64,000 nt of DNA from Streptomyces sp. NBC_01428 (GTDB lineage Bacteria > Actinomycetota > Actinomycetes > Streptomycetales > Streptomycetaceae): contig NZ_CP109499.1 of the NCBI RefSeq assembly GCF_036231965.1, positions 7,626,001 to 7,690,000 on the forward strand. Reading direction: 5' to 3'. Positions 14,822 to 22,761 of the stretch are shown here, one piece after another. Both the position numbers and the translations under genes were made by a program. Under the pieces are notes generated by a model. That model had not been told where the DNA came from. It saw nothing but the letters and a program-made list of their open reading frames with translations, and ran no database searches. Within the stretch, counting starts at the first letter, position 1. Each line of letters begins with the position of its first letter.

Positions 14822-15292
14822 TCACGCGAGTTTGATCGAGTCGCCCTCGACGGTGATGGTCGCGGCGGCCAGGGCGCTGGTCGCGGGCCCCTTCTTCACA
14901 CTGCCGTCGGTGGCCGAGAACTGGCTGCCGTGGCAGGGGCAGGTGATCACGCCGTTGGCGATCCCCTTGACCGCGCAGCCCTGGTGGGTGCACTTCGACG
15001 AGAAGGCCTTGAAGGTACCGGCCGCGGGCTGGGTCACGACGACTCCCTGGTCGGCGAAGACCTTGCCGCCGCCCTCCGGAATGTCCGTGGTCTTCGCCAG
15101 CTCCGTGCCGCCGCCTGCCCCGCCGCCCGAACTCTTGCCGCCGCTCCCGCCGTCGCCGGAGCCCACACTGTCGGACGCCTTGTCGTCCGCACCGCACGCG
15201 GTCAGCGCCACGGCGAGTCCCGCCGCGCCGACCGCCGCCACGACGGTGCGCCGTGCCGGACCCGGCACGGGGTGAAGCGATTCGCTGGTCAT
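14822..15292 (-). CDS. Rieske [2Fe-2S] lipoprotein
   Basis: The 156-residue protein begins with a Tat- or Sec-type leader (PARRTVVAAVGAAGLAVAL) ending in a lipobox LTAC, so it is probably a membrane-anchored lipoprotein facing outside. A Gly/Ser/Lys-rich linker (residues 38-65) leads to a Rieske domain with both cluster motifs, CTHQGC and CPCHGSQFS, which give the two Cys and two His ligands. Such small Rieske proteins pass electrons at the cell surface or to unidentified partners. No oxidase subunits are adjacent, so the partner is unknown. The 211 bp before the HipA_2 gene contain no other gene. Confidence 0.92.
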   Translation of the reverse strand: MTSESLHPVPGPARRTVVAAVGAAGLAVALTACGADDKASDSVGSGDGGSGGKSSGGGAGGGTELAKTTDIPEGGGKVFADQGVVVTQPAAGTFKAFSSKCTHQGCAVKGIANGVITCPCHGSQFSATDGSVKKGPATSALAAATITVEGDSIKLA

Positions 15293-15483
15293 GCTGACGT
15301 TCCCTTCGACGGACGGAGGTGGTTCTGATCAGAAGTACGGTCGGGCCGTCCGCCCTGTTCAGGGCATGAGGACTTCTTGACCGGATCGACAGCCGGTCGA
15401 CAGGAACGGCCGCCCCGAGGGGGCGCTCCCGTCCGGCCAACCGGTTCCGGCGCGGCCCGCGGGCTGCGTCCGCCGGACGTGAA

Positions 15484-15503
15484 CGCCCCAGTAACCTGGG
15501 GCG
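15484..15503 (+). promoter_or_regulatory. CGCCCCAG-TAAC-CTGGGGCG palindrome abutting the HipA_2 start
   Basis: Two perfect 8-bp arms (15484-15491 and 15496-15503) surround TAAC and end right before ATG 15504. TAACCT (15492-15497) within it is placed as a -10 element for a leaderless mRNA. Binding here would block transcription of the HipA_2-DUF3037 operon. In RNA it would instead form a start-blocking hairpin only if the transcript began upstream. Confidence 0.6.
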
Positions 15504-16286
15504 ATGCTCAAGGAAGTCAACGCCACCCGGTACATCACGCCGTTGCGTGAGGGCGGATCGCTGCCGGGACTCGTCGAGGCCGACGACCTCGGGACGTACG
15601 TCATGAAGTTCACCGGCGCCGGCCAGGGGCGCAAGACACTCGTCGCGGAGGTCGTCTGCGGTGAGCTGGCGCGCCGGCTCGGACTGCGGGTGCCCGGCCT
15701 CGTGACCATCGGCCTCGACCCGGTCCTCGGCCTCGGCGAACCCGACCAGGAGGTCCAGGAACTGTTGAAGTCGAGCGGCGGACCGAACCTCGGGATGGAC
15801 TTCCTCTCCCGCGCCCTCGGCTTCGACCCGCTGGCCTTCGAGGTCGGACCCGAGGAGGCCGGCCGGATCGTCTGGTTCGACGCCCTGGTCAACAACGTCG
15901 ACCGGTCCTGGCGCAACCCCAACCTGCTGATGTGGCACGGCGAACTGTGGCTCATCGACCACGGCGCCACGATGATCTGGCACCACCACTGGCCCGGAGC
16001 CGAGACCTCCGCGGCCAAGCCGTACGACATCGCCGACCACGCTCTCGCGCCCTTCCGCCCGGACATCGCCGCCGCGGCCGCCGAGCTGGCCCCGCTGATC
16101 ACCGAGGACCTGCTCGCCGAGGTCACCGCCCAGATCCCCGACGCCTGGCTGGCGGACGAACCGGGATTCGAGTCGGCCGACGCGCTGCGCCGCGCCTACG
16201 CGCGACCGCTGCTGGCCCGGGCGGGCGTCATCCACCGGCGGATCAAGGGCGCCGACGGCATCCACGGCACCGAGGGGGACATGTGA
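15504..16286 (+). CDS. HipA_2 family kinase-like protein
   Basis: The protein has 260 residues. It resembles the HipA-like kinase family (HipA_2): an N-terminal strand pair with VMKFTGAGQGRKTLVAEVVCGELARRLGL holding the lysine-glycine-rich nucleotide region, and a catalytic segment WFDALVNNVDRSWRNPNLL with the Asp-Asn pair, followed by LWLIDHGATM, the metal-binding Asp. HipA toxins phosphorylate glutamyl-tRNA synthetase; the targets of this shorter family are not known to me. Its stop overlaps the GTG of the DUF3037 gene (ATGTGA), so the two are translationally coupled. A palindrome abuts the start. Confidence 0.82.
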   Translation: MLKEVNATRYITPLREGGSLPGLVEADDLGTYVMKFTGAGQGRKTLVAEVVCGELARRLGLRVPGLVTIGLDPVLGLGEPDQEVQELLKSSGGPNLGMDFLSRALGFDPLAFEVGPEEAGRIVWFDALVNNVDRSWRNPNLLMWHGELWLIDHGATMIWHHHWPGAETSAAKPYDIADHALAPFRPDIAAAAAELAPLITEDLLAEVTAQIPDAWLADEPGFESADALRRAYARPLLARAGVIHRRIKGADGIHGTEGDM

Positions 16287-16666
16287 GCGAACGGGACGTC
16301 TTCGAGTACGCGCTGCTGCGGGTGGTGCCGCGCGTCGAACGCGGCGAGTGCTTCAACGCGGGTGTGCTGGTGTACTGCCGCGCCCGGACCTTCGTCGCCG
16401 CCCGGACCCATCTGGACGAGGGCAAACTGCTCGCGCTCGACCCGGGCGCGGACGTCGCGGGTGTGCGGGCCGCGCTGCGCGCCGTCGAAGGGGTCTGCGC
16501 CGGAGGGAAAGCCGCCGGTCAGGCGGCGGGGGACGATGCCGGGCGGCGTTTTCGCTGGCTGATCGCACCCCGCTCCACGGTCGTCCAGCCGGGCCCCGTG
16601 CACACCGGCCTGACCGCCGATCCGGAGGCCGAGACCGAGCGGTTGCTCCAGCTGCTGGTCAGGTAA
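16283..16666 (+). CDS. DUF3037 protein
   Basis: GTG 16283 lies inside the end of the HipA_2 gene. The 127-residue product matches DUF3037 proteins: an N-terminal FEYALLRVVPRVERGECFNAGVLVYC and a C-terminal arginine-rich segment ending in a helix with ETERLLQLLVR. The family is repeatedly found next to HipA-like kinases, and its role is unknown. The conserved pairing suggests a complex or a modulator of the kinase, by inference. No HTH motif is visible, so it is not a typical HipB antitoxin. Confidence 0.8.
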   Translation: MSERDVFEYALLRVVPRVERGECFNAGVLVYCRARTFVAARTHLDEGKLLALDPGADVAGVRAALRAVEGVCAGGKAAGQAAGDDAGRRFRWLIAPRSTVVQPGPVHTGLTADPEAETERLLQLLVR

Positions 16667-16691
16667 TGGATCACATGCGCGCGGTGTGCCG

Positions 16692-16720
16692 TTGACACCG
16701 GGTGCCAGGGCTTCTAGCGT
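16692..16720 (+). promoter_or_regulatory. promoter TTGACA-N17-TAGCGT
   Basis: TTGACA (16692-16697) and TAGCGT (16715-16720) are separated by 17 bp, a near-ideal housekeeping promoter about 150 bp upstream of the fabG ATG. It implies a leader of roughly 140 nt that contains a palindrome at 16741. Confidence 0.65.
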
Positions 16721-16740
16721 CACGTCTGCTGAAGGTACTA

Positions 16741-16750
16741 AGCGGTCGCT
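16741..16750. promoter_or_regulatory. AGCG-GT-CGCT palindrome in the fabG leader
   Basis: A 10-bp inverted repeat, within TACTAAGCGGTCGCTCA, lies about 14 bp after the predicted transcription start. AAGCG-N2-CGCT-type sites are known TetR-type operators near lipid genes in actinobacteria. It could block transcription; no TetR gene is adjacent. Confidence 0.45.
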
Positions 16751-16870
16751 CACCGGACGGGCGTACCGTGTGAGCCGCAGGTCCTTCGGGGCTCCCGAAG
16801 GCGCCGCAAGGTTGTCGAGACAGCTTGGCCGGGCTTGGGCCGGCTTTTCCAAGGGCGAGGAGAACCAGCA

Positions 16871-17632
16871 ATGTCCACCACTGAGCAGCGCGTCGCCGTA
16901 GTCACCGGTGCCGCGCGCGGCATCGGCGCCGCGACCGCCGTACGTCTGGCCGCCGAGGGCCGCGCCGTCGCGGTGATCGACCTCGACGAGGCCGCGTGCA
17001 AGGACACCGTGGAGAAGATCACCGCCGCCGGCGGCAAGGCCCTCGCGGTCGGCTGCGACGTCTCCGACGAGGCCCAGGTCGAGGCCGCCGTCGCCCGCAT
17101 CGCCGAGGAGCTCGGCGCGCCGACCATCCTGGTCAACAACGCGGGCGTCCTGCGCGACAACCTGCTGTTCAAGATGAGCGCGACCGACTGGGACACCGTC
17201 ATGAACGTGCACCTGCGCGGTGCCTTCCTGATGGCGAAGGCCGTGCAGAAGTACATGGTGGAGGCCAAGTTCGGCCGGATCGTGAACCTGTCGTCCTCGT
17301 CGGCGTTGGGCAACCGCGGCCAGGCCAACTACTCCACGGCCAAGGCCGGTCTGCAGGGCTTCACCAAGACCCTCGCCATCGAGCTCGGCAAGTTCGGCGT
17401 CACCGCGAACGCCGTCGCGCCCGGCTTCATCGTCACCGACATGACCGCCGCCACCGCCGCCCGCGTCGGCATGGACTTCGACGACTTCCAGGCCGCGGCC
17501 GCCACCCAGATCCCCGTGCAGCGCGTCGGCAACCCCGACGACATCGCCAACAGCATCGCGTTCTTCACCGGCGAAGCCGCCGGATTCGTCTCCGGCCAGG
17601 TGCTGTACGTGGCCGGCGGACCGCTCAACTGA
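16871..17632 (+). CDS. fabG: 3-oxoacyl-ACP reductase-type SDR
   Basis: The 253-residue protein is a classical short-chain dehydrogenase. It has the nucleotide motif TGAARGIGAA near residue 14, NNAG near 91, the catalytic Ser in NLSSSSALGN (near 142) and the YSTAKAG motif carrying Tyr and Lys (near 156-160). PGFIVTDM marks the substrate loop. FabG-type proteins reduce beta-ketoacyl-ACP or CoA with NADPH; whether this copy serves fatty-acid synthesis or degradation is open. GAGGAG precedes ATG 16871. A second SDR follows 17 bp downstream in the same operon. Confidence 0.88.
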   Translation: MSTTEQRVAVVTGAARGIGAATAVRLAAEGRAVAVIDLDEAACKDTVEKITAAGGKALAVGCDVSDEAQVEAAVARIAEELGAPTILVNNAGVLRDNLLFKMSATDWDTVMNVHLRGAFLMAKAVQKYMVEAKFGRIVNLSSSSALGNRGQANYSTAKAGLQGFTKTLAIELGKFGVTANAVAPGFIVTDMTAATAARVGMDFDDFQAAAATQIPVQRVGNPDDIANSIAFFTGEAAGFVSGQVLYVAGGPLN

Positions 17633-17649
17633 GGCCGGGGGAAACCGAC

Positions 17650-18411
17650 ATGACCACTCTTCCCGAACTGTCGGGCAAGGTCGCGCTCATCACGGGCGCG
17701 AGCCGCGGTATCGGCTACGGCGTCGCGGAGGCCCTGGTCGCCCGCGGTGACCGGGTCTGCATCACCGGCCGCAACGAGGACGCCCTCAAGGAGGCCGTCG
17801 AGGCACTCGGCGCCGACCGTGTCATCGGCGTCGCCGGCAAGGCGCACGACGAGGCCCACCAGGCCGTCGCCGTCGAACGCACCATGGAGGCCTTCGGCCG
17901 CGTCGACTACCTGGTCAACAACGCCGGTACGAACCCGGTGTTCGGCCCGATCGCCGAGCTCGACCTCAACGTGGCGCGCAAGGTCTTCGAGACCAACGTC
18001 GTCTCCGCGCTCGGCTTCGCCCAGCAGACCTGGAAGGCGTGGCAGAGCGAGAACGGCGGCGCCATCGTCAACATCGCCTCCGTCGCAGGCCTCGCGCCCT
18101 CGCCCTTCATCGGCGCGTACGGCATCAGCAAGGCCGCGATGATCAACCTCACCGTGCAGCTGGCGCACGAGTTCGCGCCGAAGGTACGCGTCAACGCGAT
18201 CGCGCCCGCCGTCGTGAAGACGAAGTTTGCGGCCGCACTGTACGAGGGCCGTGAGGCGGAGGCCGCCGCGGCCTACCCGCTCAACCGGCTCGGCGTGCCC
18301 ACCGACATCGGCGGGGCAGCCGCGTTCCTCACCTCGCAGCAGTCGGACTGGGTCACCGGTCAGACGCTCGTGGTCGACGGCGGTCTCTTCCTGAACGCCG
18401 GCGTCGCCTGA
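17650..18411 (+). CDS. SDR family oxidoreductase
   Basis: This 253-residue protein also has the classical SDR core: TGASRGIGYG near residue 14, NNAG near 94, NIASVAGL with the catalytic Ser, and YGISKAA with the Tyr/Lys pair. It ends with TGQTLVVDGG, the C-terminal NAD motif typical of the family. It follows fabG closely and so likely shares a pathway, probably a beta-oxidation-like or lipid pathway. It ends at a perfect stem-loop. Confidence 0.9.
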   Translation: MTTLPELSGKVALITGASRGIGYGVAEALVARGDRVCITGRNEDALKEAVEALGADRVIGVAGKAHDEAHQAVAVERTMEAFGRVDYLVNNAGTNPVFGPIAELDLNVARKVFETNVVSALGFAQQTWKAWQSENGGAIVNIASVAGLAPSPFIGAYGISKAAMINLTVQLAHEFAPKVRVNAIAPAVVKTKFAAALYEGREAEAAAAYPLNRLGVPTDIGGAAAFLTSQQSDWVTGQTLVVDGGLFLNAGVA

Positions 18412-18440
18412 GACACCGTCGGGGAACATTCCCCGAGCCC

Positions 18441-18480
18441 AGGGCCGGTGGCCTCCCGCACGCGGGGGACCACCGGCCCT
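18441..18480 (+). terminator. 11-bp stem-loop after the fabG-SDR operon
   Basis: AGGGCCGGTGG (18441-18451) pairs exactly with CCACCGGCCCT (18470-18480) around an 18-nt loop. It ends the two-gene SDR operon. Confidence 0.75.
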
Positions 18481-18676
18481 CGTGTTGTGGGGAGTCGACA
18501 ACGCGGGTGCCCGCGCCGAGCGACGCGGAGTCCGATATCCGGAGTGCCGGACGGTCCACAGGATCCTGACAACGTAGTCACAAACATGCTGATCAAGTGC
18601 CCTGCCGCGAACACGGTTCCGATACCGGAATGCTGCGGTATGGTCTGCCGACCCTTGGTACGGCAGATCGAGGAGC

Positions 18677-20263
18677 GTGCGCGTGTTCAACCGGAACAGA
18701 TGCCTGAGACAGCTGGCTGCGATCACGTCCATAACCCTGGTGGCCGGATGCGGCGTCTTCTCCTCGGGCTCGTCCGAAGACAAGGGGCCGATCGTGGTGG
18801 GCACCACGAGTGCCCCGAGCACGCTGGATCCCGCGGCCTCCTGGGACGGGTCCTGGGAGCTGTTCCGCAACATCTACCAGACCCTGCTGGGCTACCCGAA
18901 CGGTTCGGTGAGCCCGCAGCCGGACGCGGCCGAGAAGTGCGCGTTCACAGACGGAACCAACCGCACCTACCGCTGTGAACTGCGGGCGGACCTGACGTTC
19001 TCCGACGGAGACCCGCTGGACGCCCGGGCGGTCAAGTACTCCATCGACCGCATCAGGAAGATCAACGTCCGGGGCGGCCCCGCCGGTCTGCTCGGCAGCC
19101 TCGAACGCGTCCAGGTGCTCGGCAAGCGCGAGATCGTCTTCCACCTCAACCAGCCGGACGCCACCTTCCCGTTCGTGCTGGCCACCCCGGCGATGTCGAT
19201 CGTCGACCCCGAGGAGTACCCGGCCGGCTCCCTGCGCAAGGGCGACCGGATCTTCGGCTCCGGGCCCTACAGCCTGGAGTCCTACCAGGAGGGCAAGCAG
19301 GCCGAACTCGTCAGGAACAGTCACTACGAGGGCTTCGCCGAGCGCCGGAACGACGCGGTCACCATCCGCTACTTCCCGGACTCGGCCCAGATGGTGGGGG
19401 CCCTGAAGGACCGGAAGATCGACCTCACCTACCGCGGTCTCGCCGCCTCCGACATCGTCGACCTGCAGGGCGGCGGCACCGACAAGGACCTCCAGCTCGT
19501 CGAGGGCGCGGGCACCGAGATCAGCTACCTGGTCTTCAACCCCAAGGACCCCTGGGCCGGCAAGGCCGCCGTCCGCAGGGCGATCGCGCAGATCGTCGAC
19601 CGGCCGGCCATCGCGCACAAGGTCTACCGGGACACCGTCGACCCGCTGTACTCCATGGTCCCGGCCGGCCTGGTCGGTCACACCACCGGCTACTTCGACG
19701 CCTACGGCAGCCCCAGCGCGTCCAAGGCCCGCAAGATCCTCCTGGACTCCGGGATCGACCGCCGTGTCCCGCTCACCCTCTGGTACACGACCGACCGCTA
19801 CGGCTCCGAGACCGCTCCGGAGTTCCGCGAGCTCAAGCGGCAGCTCGACGCCTCCGGCCTGTTCACCGTCACCCTCAAGAGCCGCCCCTGGAAGACCTAC
19901 GAAGCCGGCTACCGCGACGGCGAGTACCCGGTGTTCGGGCGCGGCTGGTTCCCCGACTTCCCGGACGCCGAGAACTTCATCGCCCCCTTCGTGGGCGAGC
20001 AGAACGCGCTCGGAACGCCGTACCCGGCGCCGCGCATCACCGAGCACCTGCTGCCCGACTCCCGCGGGGTGAGCAACCGCGCCGCCGTGGTCAAGGAGTT
20101 CGAGGAGGCGCAGCAGATCCTCGTCGACGACGCCCGGCTGCTGCCCCTGTGGCAGGGCAAGCAGTACGTGGCCGCGAGCGGGGAGATCTCCGGCGGCGAA
20201 CGGGCCCTGGACCCGTCGACGATCATGACGATGTGGGAGCTGGACCGCAAGACCAGCTGGTAG
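18677..20263 (+). CDS. oligopeptide-type ABC solute-binding lipoprotein (SBP family 5)
   Basis: The product has 528 residues from GTG 18677 (GTG 18683 is an alternative), preceded by GAGGAG. The N-terminus has a basic start, a hydrophobic stretch (LAAITSITLVAGC) and the lipobox cysteine. The mature part fits the DppA/OppA-type binding fold: TSAPSTLDPAASWDG near the start, FSDGDPLDARAVKYSIDRI, and RRAIAQIVDRPAI. This protein would capture peptides or related solutes outside the cell. No permease or ATPase genes lie nearby, so it may share a transporter encoded elsewhere or act as a sensor. The gene stands alone. Confidence 0.88.
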   Translation: MRVFNRNRCLRQLAAITSITLVAGCGVFSSGSSEDKGPIVVGTTSAPSTLDPAASWDGSWELFRNIYQTLLGYPNGSVSPQPDAAEKCAFTDGTNRTYRCELRADLTFSDGDPLDARAVKYSIDRIRKINVRGGPAGLLGSLERVQVLGKREIVFHLNQPDATFPFVLATPAMSIVDPEEYPAGSLRKGDRIFGSGPYSLESYQEGKQAELVRNSHYEGFAERRNDAVTIRYFPDSAQMVGALKDRKIDLTYRGLAASDIVDLQGGGTDKDLQLVEGAGTEISYLVFNPKDPWAGKAAVRRAIAQIVDRPAIAHKVYRDTVDPLYSMVPAGLVGHTTGYFDAYGSPSASKARKILLDSGIDRRVPLTLWYTTDRYGSETAPEFRELKRQLDASGLFTVTLKSRPWKTYEAGYRDGEYPVFGRGWFPDFPDAENFIAPFVGEQNALGTPYPAPRITEHLLPDSRGVSNRAAVVKEFEEAQQILVDDARLLPLWQGKQYVAASGEISGGERALDPSTIMTMWELDRKTSW

Positions 20264-20430
20264 CGGGCCCGGACCGGCGGCGGTGACGTCCGCGTGCGGT
20301 CGGGCGGCCGGGGCCTGTCGCCCGGCCGGGCTCCGCCGGACGGTGGGCGGTACGGGGCACGGAACCCGTTGTCAGTGGGCGACGGTAGGTTCTGTGGTCT
20401 GGAAGTGACCGCACATCGGAGGAAGTTGAC

Positions 20431-21114
20431 GTGACCGATATCGCCATGCTGCCCGAGTCCTGGCGCGGAGTACTGGGCGAGGAGCTGCAGCAGCCCTACT
20501 TCAAGGAACTCGCCGAGTTCGTCGAGGAGGAGCGTGCGAAGGGCCCCGTCTACCCTCCGCGGGAGGAGGTCTTCGCCGCGCTCGACGCCACGCCGTACGA
20601 GCGCGTGAAGGTCCTCGTCCTCGGTCAGGACCCGTACCACGGCGAGGGCCAGGGACACGGCCTGTGCTTCTCGGTCCGCCCGGGAGTGAAGACCCCGCCG
20701 TCGCTGCGGAACATCTACAAGGAGATGAAGGAGGAGCTAGGCACCCCGATCCCGGACAACGGCTATCTCATGCCGTGGGCCGAACAGGGCGTCCTGCTGC
20801 TCAACGCGGTGCTGACGGTGCGTGCCGGTGAGGCCAACTCGCACAAGGGCAAGGGCTGGGAGAAGTTCACCGACGCGGTCATCCGCGCGGTGGCCGAGCG
20901 TCCCGATCCCGCGGTCTTCGTGCTCTGGGGCAACTACGCGCAGAAGAAGCTCCCGCTCATCGACGAGACACGGCACGTGGTGGTGAAGGGGGCGCACCCC
21001 TCCCCGCTGTCGGCGAAGAAGTGGTTCGGCTCACGTCCGTTCACGCAGATCGACGCGGCCGTGGCGGCGCAGGGTCACGACCCGATCGACTGGACCGTTC
21101 CGGACCTCGGCTGA
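20431..21114 (+). CDS. ung: uracil-DNA glycosylase, family 1
   Basis: The 227-residue protein removes uracil from DNA to start base-excision repair. The water-activating loop GQDPYHG has its Asp at about residue 67, and the DNA-intercalating loop HPSPLS has its His at about residue 189, both intact. The uracil-pocket strand LLLNAVLTV and the CFSVRPGVKTPPSLRN segment are also typical. GTG 20431 is preceded by GGAGGAAG, which decides this start. It stands alone between the solute-binding lipoprotein and a small TPR-like protein. The length fits the family. Confidence 0.97.
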   Translation: MTDIAMLPESWRGVLGEELQQPYFKELAEFVEEERAKGPVYPPREEVFAALDATPYERVKVLVLGQDPYHGEGQGHGLCFSVRPGVKTPPSLRNIYKEMKEELGTPIPDNGYLMPWAEQGVLLLNAVLTVRAGEANSHKGKGWEKFTDAVIRAVAERPDPAVFVLWGNYAQKKLPLIDETRHVVVKGAHPSPLSAKKWFGSRPFTQIDAAVAAQGHDPIDWTVPDLG

Positions 21115-21146
21115 GACCGGCGTCCGCCGGCGTCCGTCGGCGCCCT

Positions 21147-21183
21147 CCGATGGGTCAGGACCGTCACCGGCCTGGCCCATCGG
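21147..21183 (+). terminator. 13-bp stem-loop after ung
   Basis: CCGATGGG at 21147 pairs with CCCATCGG ending at 21183, and the stem continues inward through CAGG/CCTG with one G-U pair. It lies just after the ung stop. Confidence 0.72.
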
Positions 21184-21240
21184 TGCACGGGGGCGCCTGA
21201 GCGGGATTGTCCGTGGCTCGGGCTAGCGTCGGCGGAGACA

Positions 21241-21819
21241 GTGACGAGCCTGGAGGACGCGGTGGCGGAGCAACAGGAGCAGGCGGCGCCGGACGCCATG
21301 ATGACCAGGATCGGACAGGCCGTCATGCTGCACCACGCCGGTGACCGCGAGGAGGCCAGGACTCGTTTCCTGGACCTGTGGGAGGAGATCGGCGAGGGCG
21401 GCGACGCCCTCCACCGCTGCACCCTGGCGCACTACATGGCCGACACCCAGGACGATCCCGCGGACGAACTCGCGTGGGACCTGCGAGCCCTGTCGGCCGC
21501 CGACGAGCTGTCGGACGGCAGGGTCGCCGAGCACCACCAGTCCCTCGCCGTACGCGCGTTCTACCCCTCGCTCCATCTGAACCTCGCGGCCGACTACGTG
21601 AAGCTCGGACGGTCCGAGGCGGCGCGCACCCATCTGGGCCACGCGCGCGGAGCGACCGGCGCGCTCGCGGACGATCGCTACGGGGACGGCGTCCGGGCCG
21701 CGATCGGCCGCCTCGAACTGCGCATCAAGGGTCCCGGCAGCTCGGTGGAGACGGACCGACCCGACCGTTTCGGCGGTCCCGGGGGAGAGACCCTGGGACC
21801 GCCGAGACAGCGTCCGTGA
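21241..21819 (+). CDS. TPR-like helical protein
   Basis: The 192-residue protein is mostly helical. Residues about 20-150 resemble paired helices of tetratricopeptide type (MLHHAGDREEARTRFLDLWE and LHLNLAADYVKLGRSEAARTHL). The C-terminal 40 residues are rich in Gly, Pro and Arg and are likely disordered. It could be a scaffold or protein-binding module. I do not recognise a named family, though similar short proteins are common in Streptomyces. It converges on a lipoprotein gene 27 bp away, with no terminator visible. Confidence 0.75.
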   Translation: MTSLEDAVAEQQEQAAPDAMMTRIGQAVMLHHAGDREEARTRFLDLWEEIGEGGDALHRCTLAHYMADTQDDPADELAWDLRALSAADELSDGRVAEHHQSLAVRAFYPSLHLNLAADYVKLGRSEAARTHLGHARGATGALADDRYGDGVRAAIGRLELRIKGPGSSVETDRPDRFGGPGGETLGPPRQRP

Positions 21820-21846
21820 GAGCGGGCGGAGTGCCGAGGGCCGGGA

Positions 21847-22317
21847 TCAGTGTCCGTAGGTCCCGGAACAGATGACCGCCTCCGGACTGTCCGCCTTCCA
21901 GCCGCCGTAGGCCCTTCCCAGGGCGCACACATCCGCGTTCTTCGGCACGTCGGGGGAGACACGCGGGGCGGCGGCGCGGGGCTCGGAGTGGTGCGGCGCG
22001 GCAGGAGGGGCCGGGCGCGGGTGACGCTGGTGGGGACGCGCGGGCGCCGCCGGTGCCGCCGCCTGCGGGGGAGCGGCCCGCTGCCGGTGTGGCGCGGCGG
22101 GCTTCGGCTTCCTGGAAGGGGCGACGCGTTCCAGGGCTTCGCGGGCCGGTGCCTGCACGATCTGCGGTTCCGCCCTGCCGCCCGGCTGCGGCACGGCGGA
22201 TCCGGACGGGGCGGTCGGCGGGCCGGAGGCGGGGGGCCGCTGGACCGTCATACAGCCGGAGAGGGCGGTGACCGCCACGGTGACCAGGAGCGTCGCGGTC
22301 GTCGTCGTTCGATGCAC
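21847..22317 (-). CDS. Pro/Ala-rich lipoprotein
   Basis: I start at GTG 22317, giving 156 residues. The signal ends in a lipobox LSGC at residue 22, so the protein should be anchored outside the membrane. The middle (about 25-120) is very rich in Pro, Ala, Arg and Gln and probably disordered or wall-spanning. The last 30 residues form a distinct small unit with two cysteines (ADVCALGRAYGGW and AVICSGTYG), likely disulfide bonded. No function is assigned. The start lies about 7 nt after a CAGAGT hexamer on the coding strand, so the mRNA may be leaderless. Confidence 0.72.
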   Translation of the reverse strand: MHRTTTTATLLVTVAVTALSGCMTVQRPPASGPPTAPSGSAVPQPGGRAEPQIVQAPAREALERVAPSRKPKPAAPHRQRAAPPQAAAPAAPARPHQRHPRPAPPAAPHHSEPRAAAPRVSPDVPKNADVCALGRAYGGWKADSPEAVICSGTYGH

Positions 22318-22761
22318 CCCGGCAACTCTGCTGGTTCGCAACGGCTTTGGGGAGCGGGGAGACGCAGGTTGCCCCGCACGAGTGATCCTTCCGCTCCTCC
22401 GGCGGGTGTGGGACGCGGCGGGCTGACGACGGAGAAGGTCATGAGCCGGGGCGCCACGGTGACTGCGAGCCAGGTCCATCGAGGGCGTTCGCGGTCTCTG
22501 GGTCGTCGGCCCGGGAGGTGTGGCCCGGGCGGTCCGCGATCGCGACGAGCGAGTGCCACCGAACTGCCCCACACAGGGCGGCGATCGGTGCCGACCACGG
22601 CGGACCTGCGCTTTTCCCGCGCCGCGCGGACGACATCGCCGACGGACGCCCGACGCTGCGGCCGTATGCTTCCGACGGAGCACGGTCTCCGGCCCCGCCC
22701 TCGGACGGTCGCGCCGGGACAGGCGCGCGCGGACAGGCCCGGACGAACGAAGGAGATCGCT
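22318..22761. other. 444-bp intergenic region, no gene found
   Basis: This is the longest gap in this part of the window. Frames open across it look like shadows with unlikely composition. A TATGCT hexamer at 22665-22670 could be a -10 for the oxidoreductase gene, with a leader of about 90 nt, but I see no convincing -35. I find no repeat or hairpin of note. Confidence 0.5.

Noticed and set aside
22318..22761. Possible small genes in the 444-bp gap
   Set aside because: Frames there lack good start regions and their composition looks like GC shadow, so I list the region as empty.
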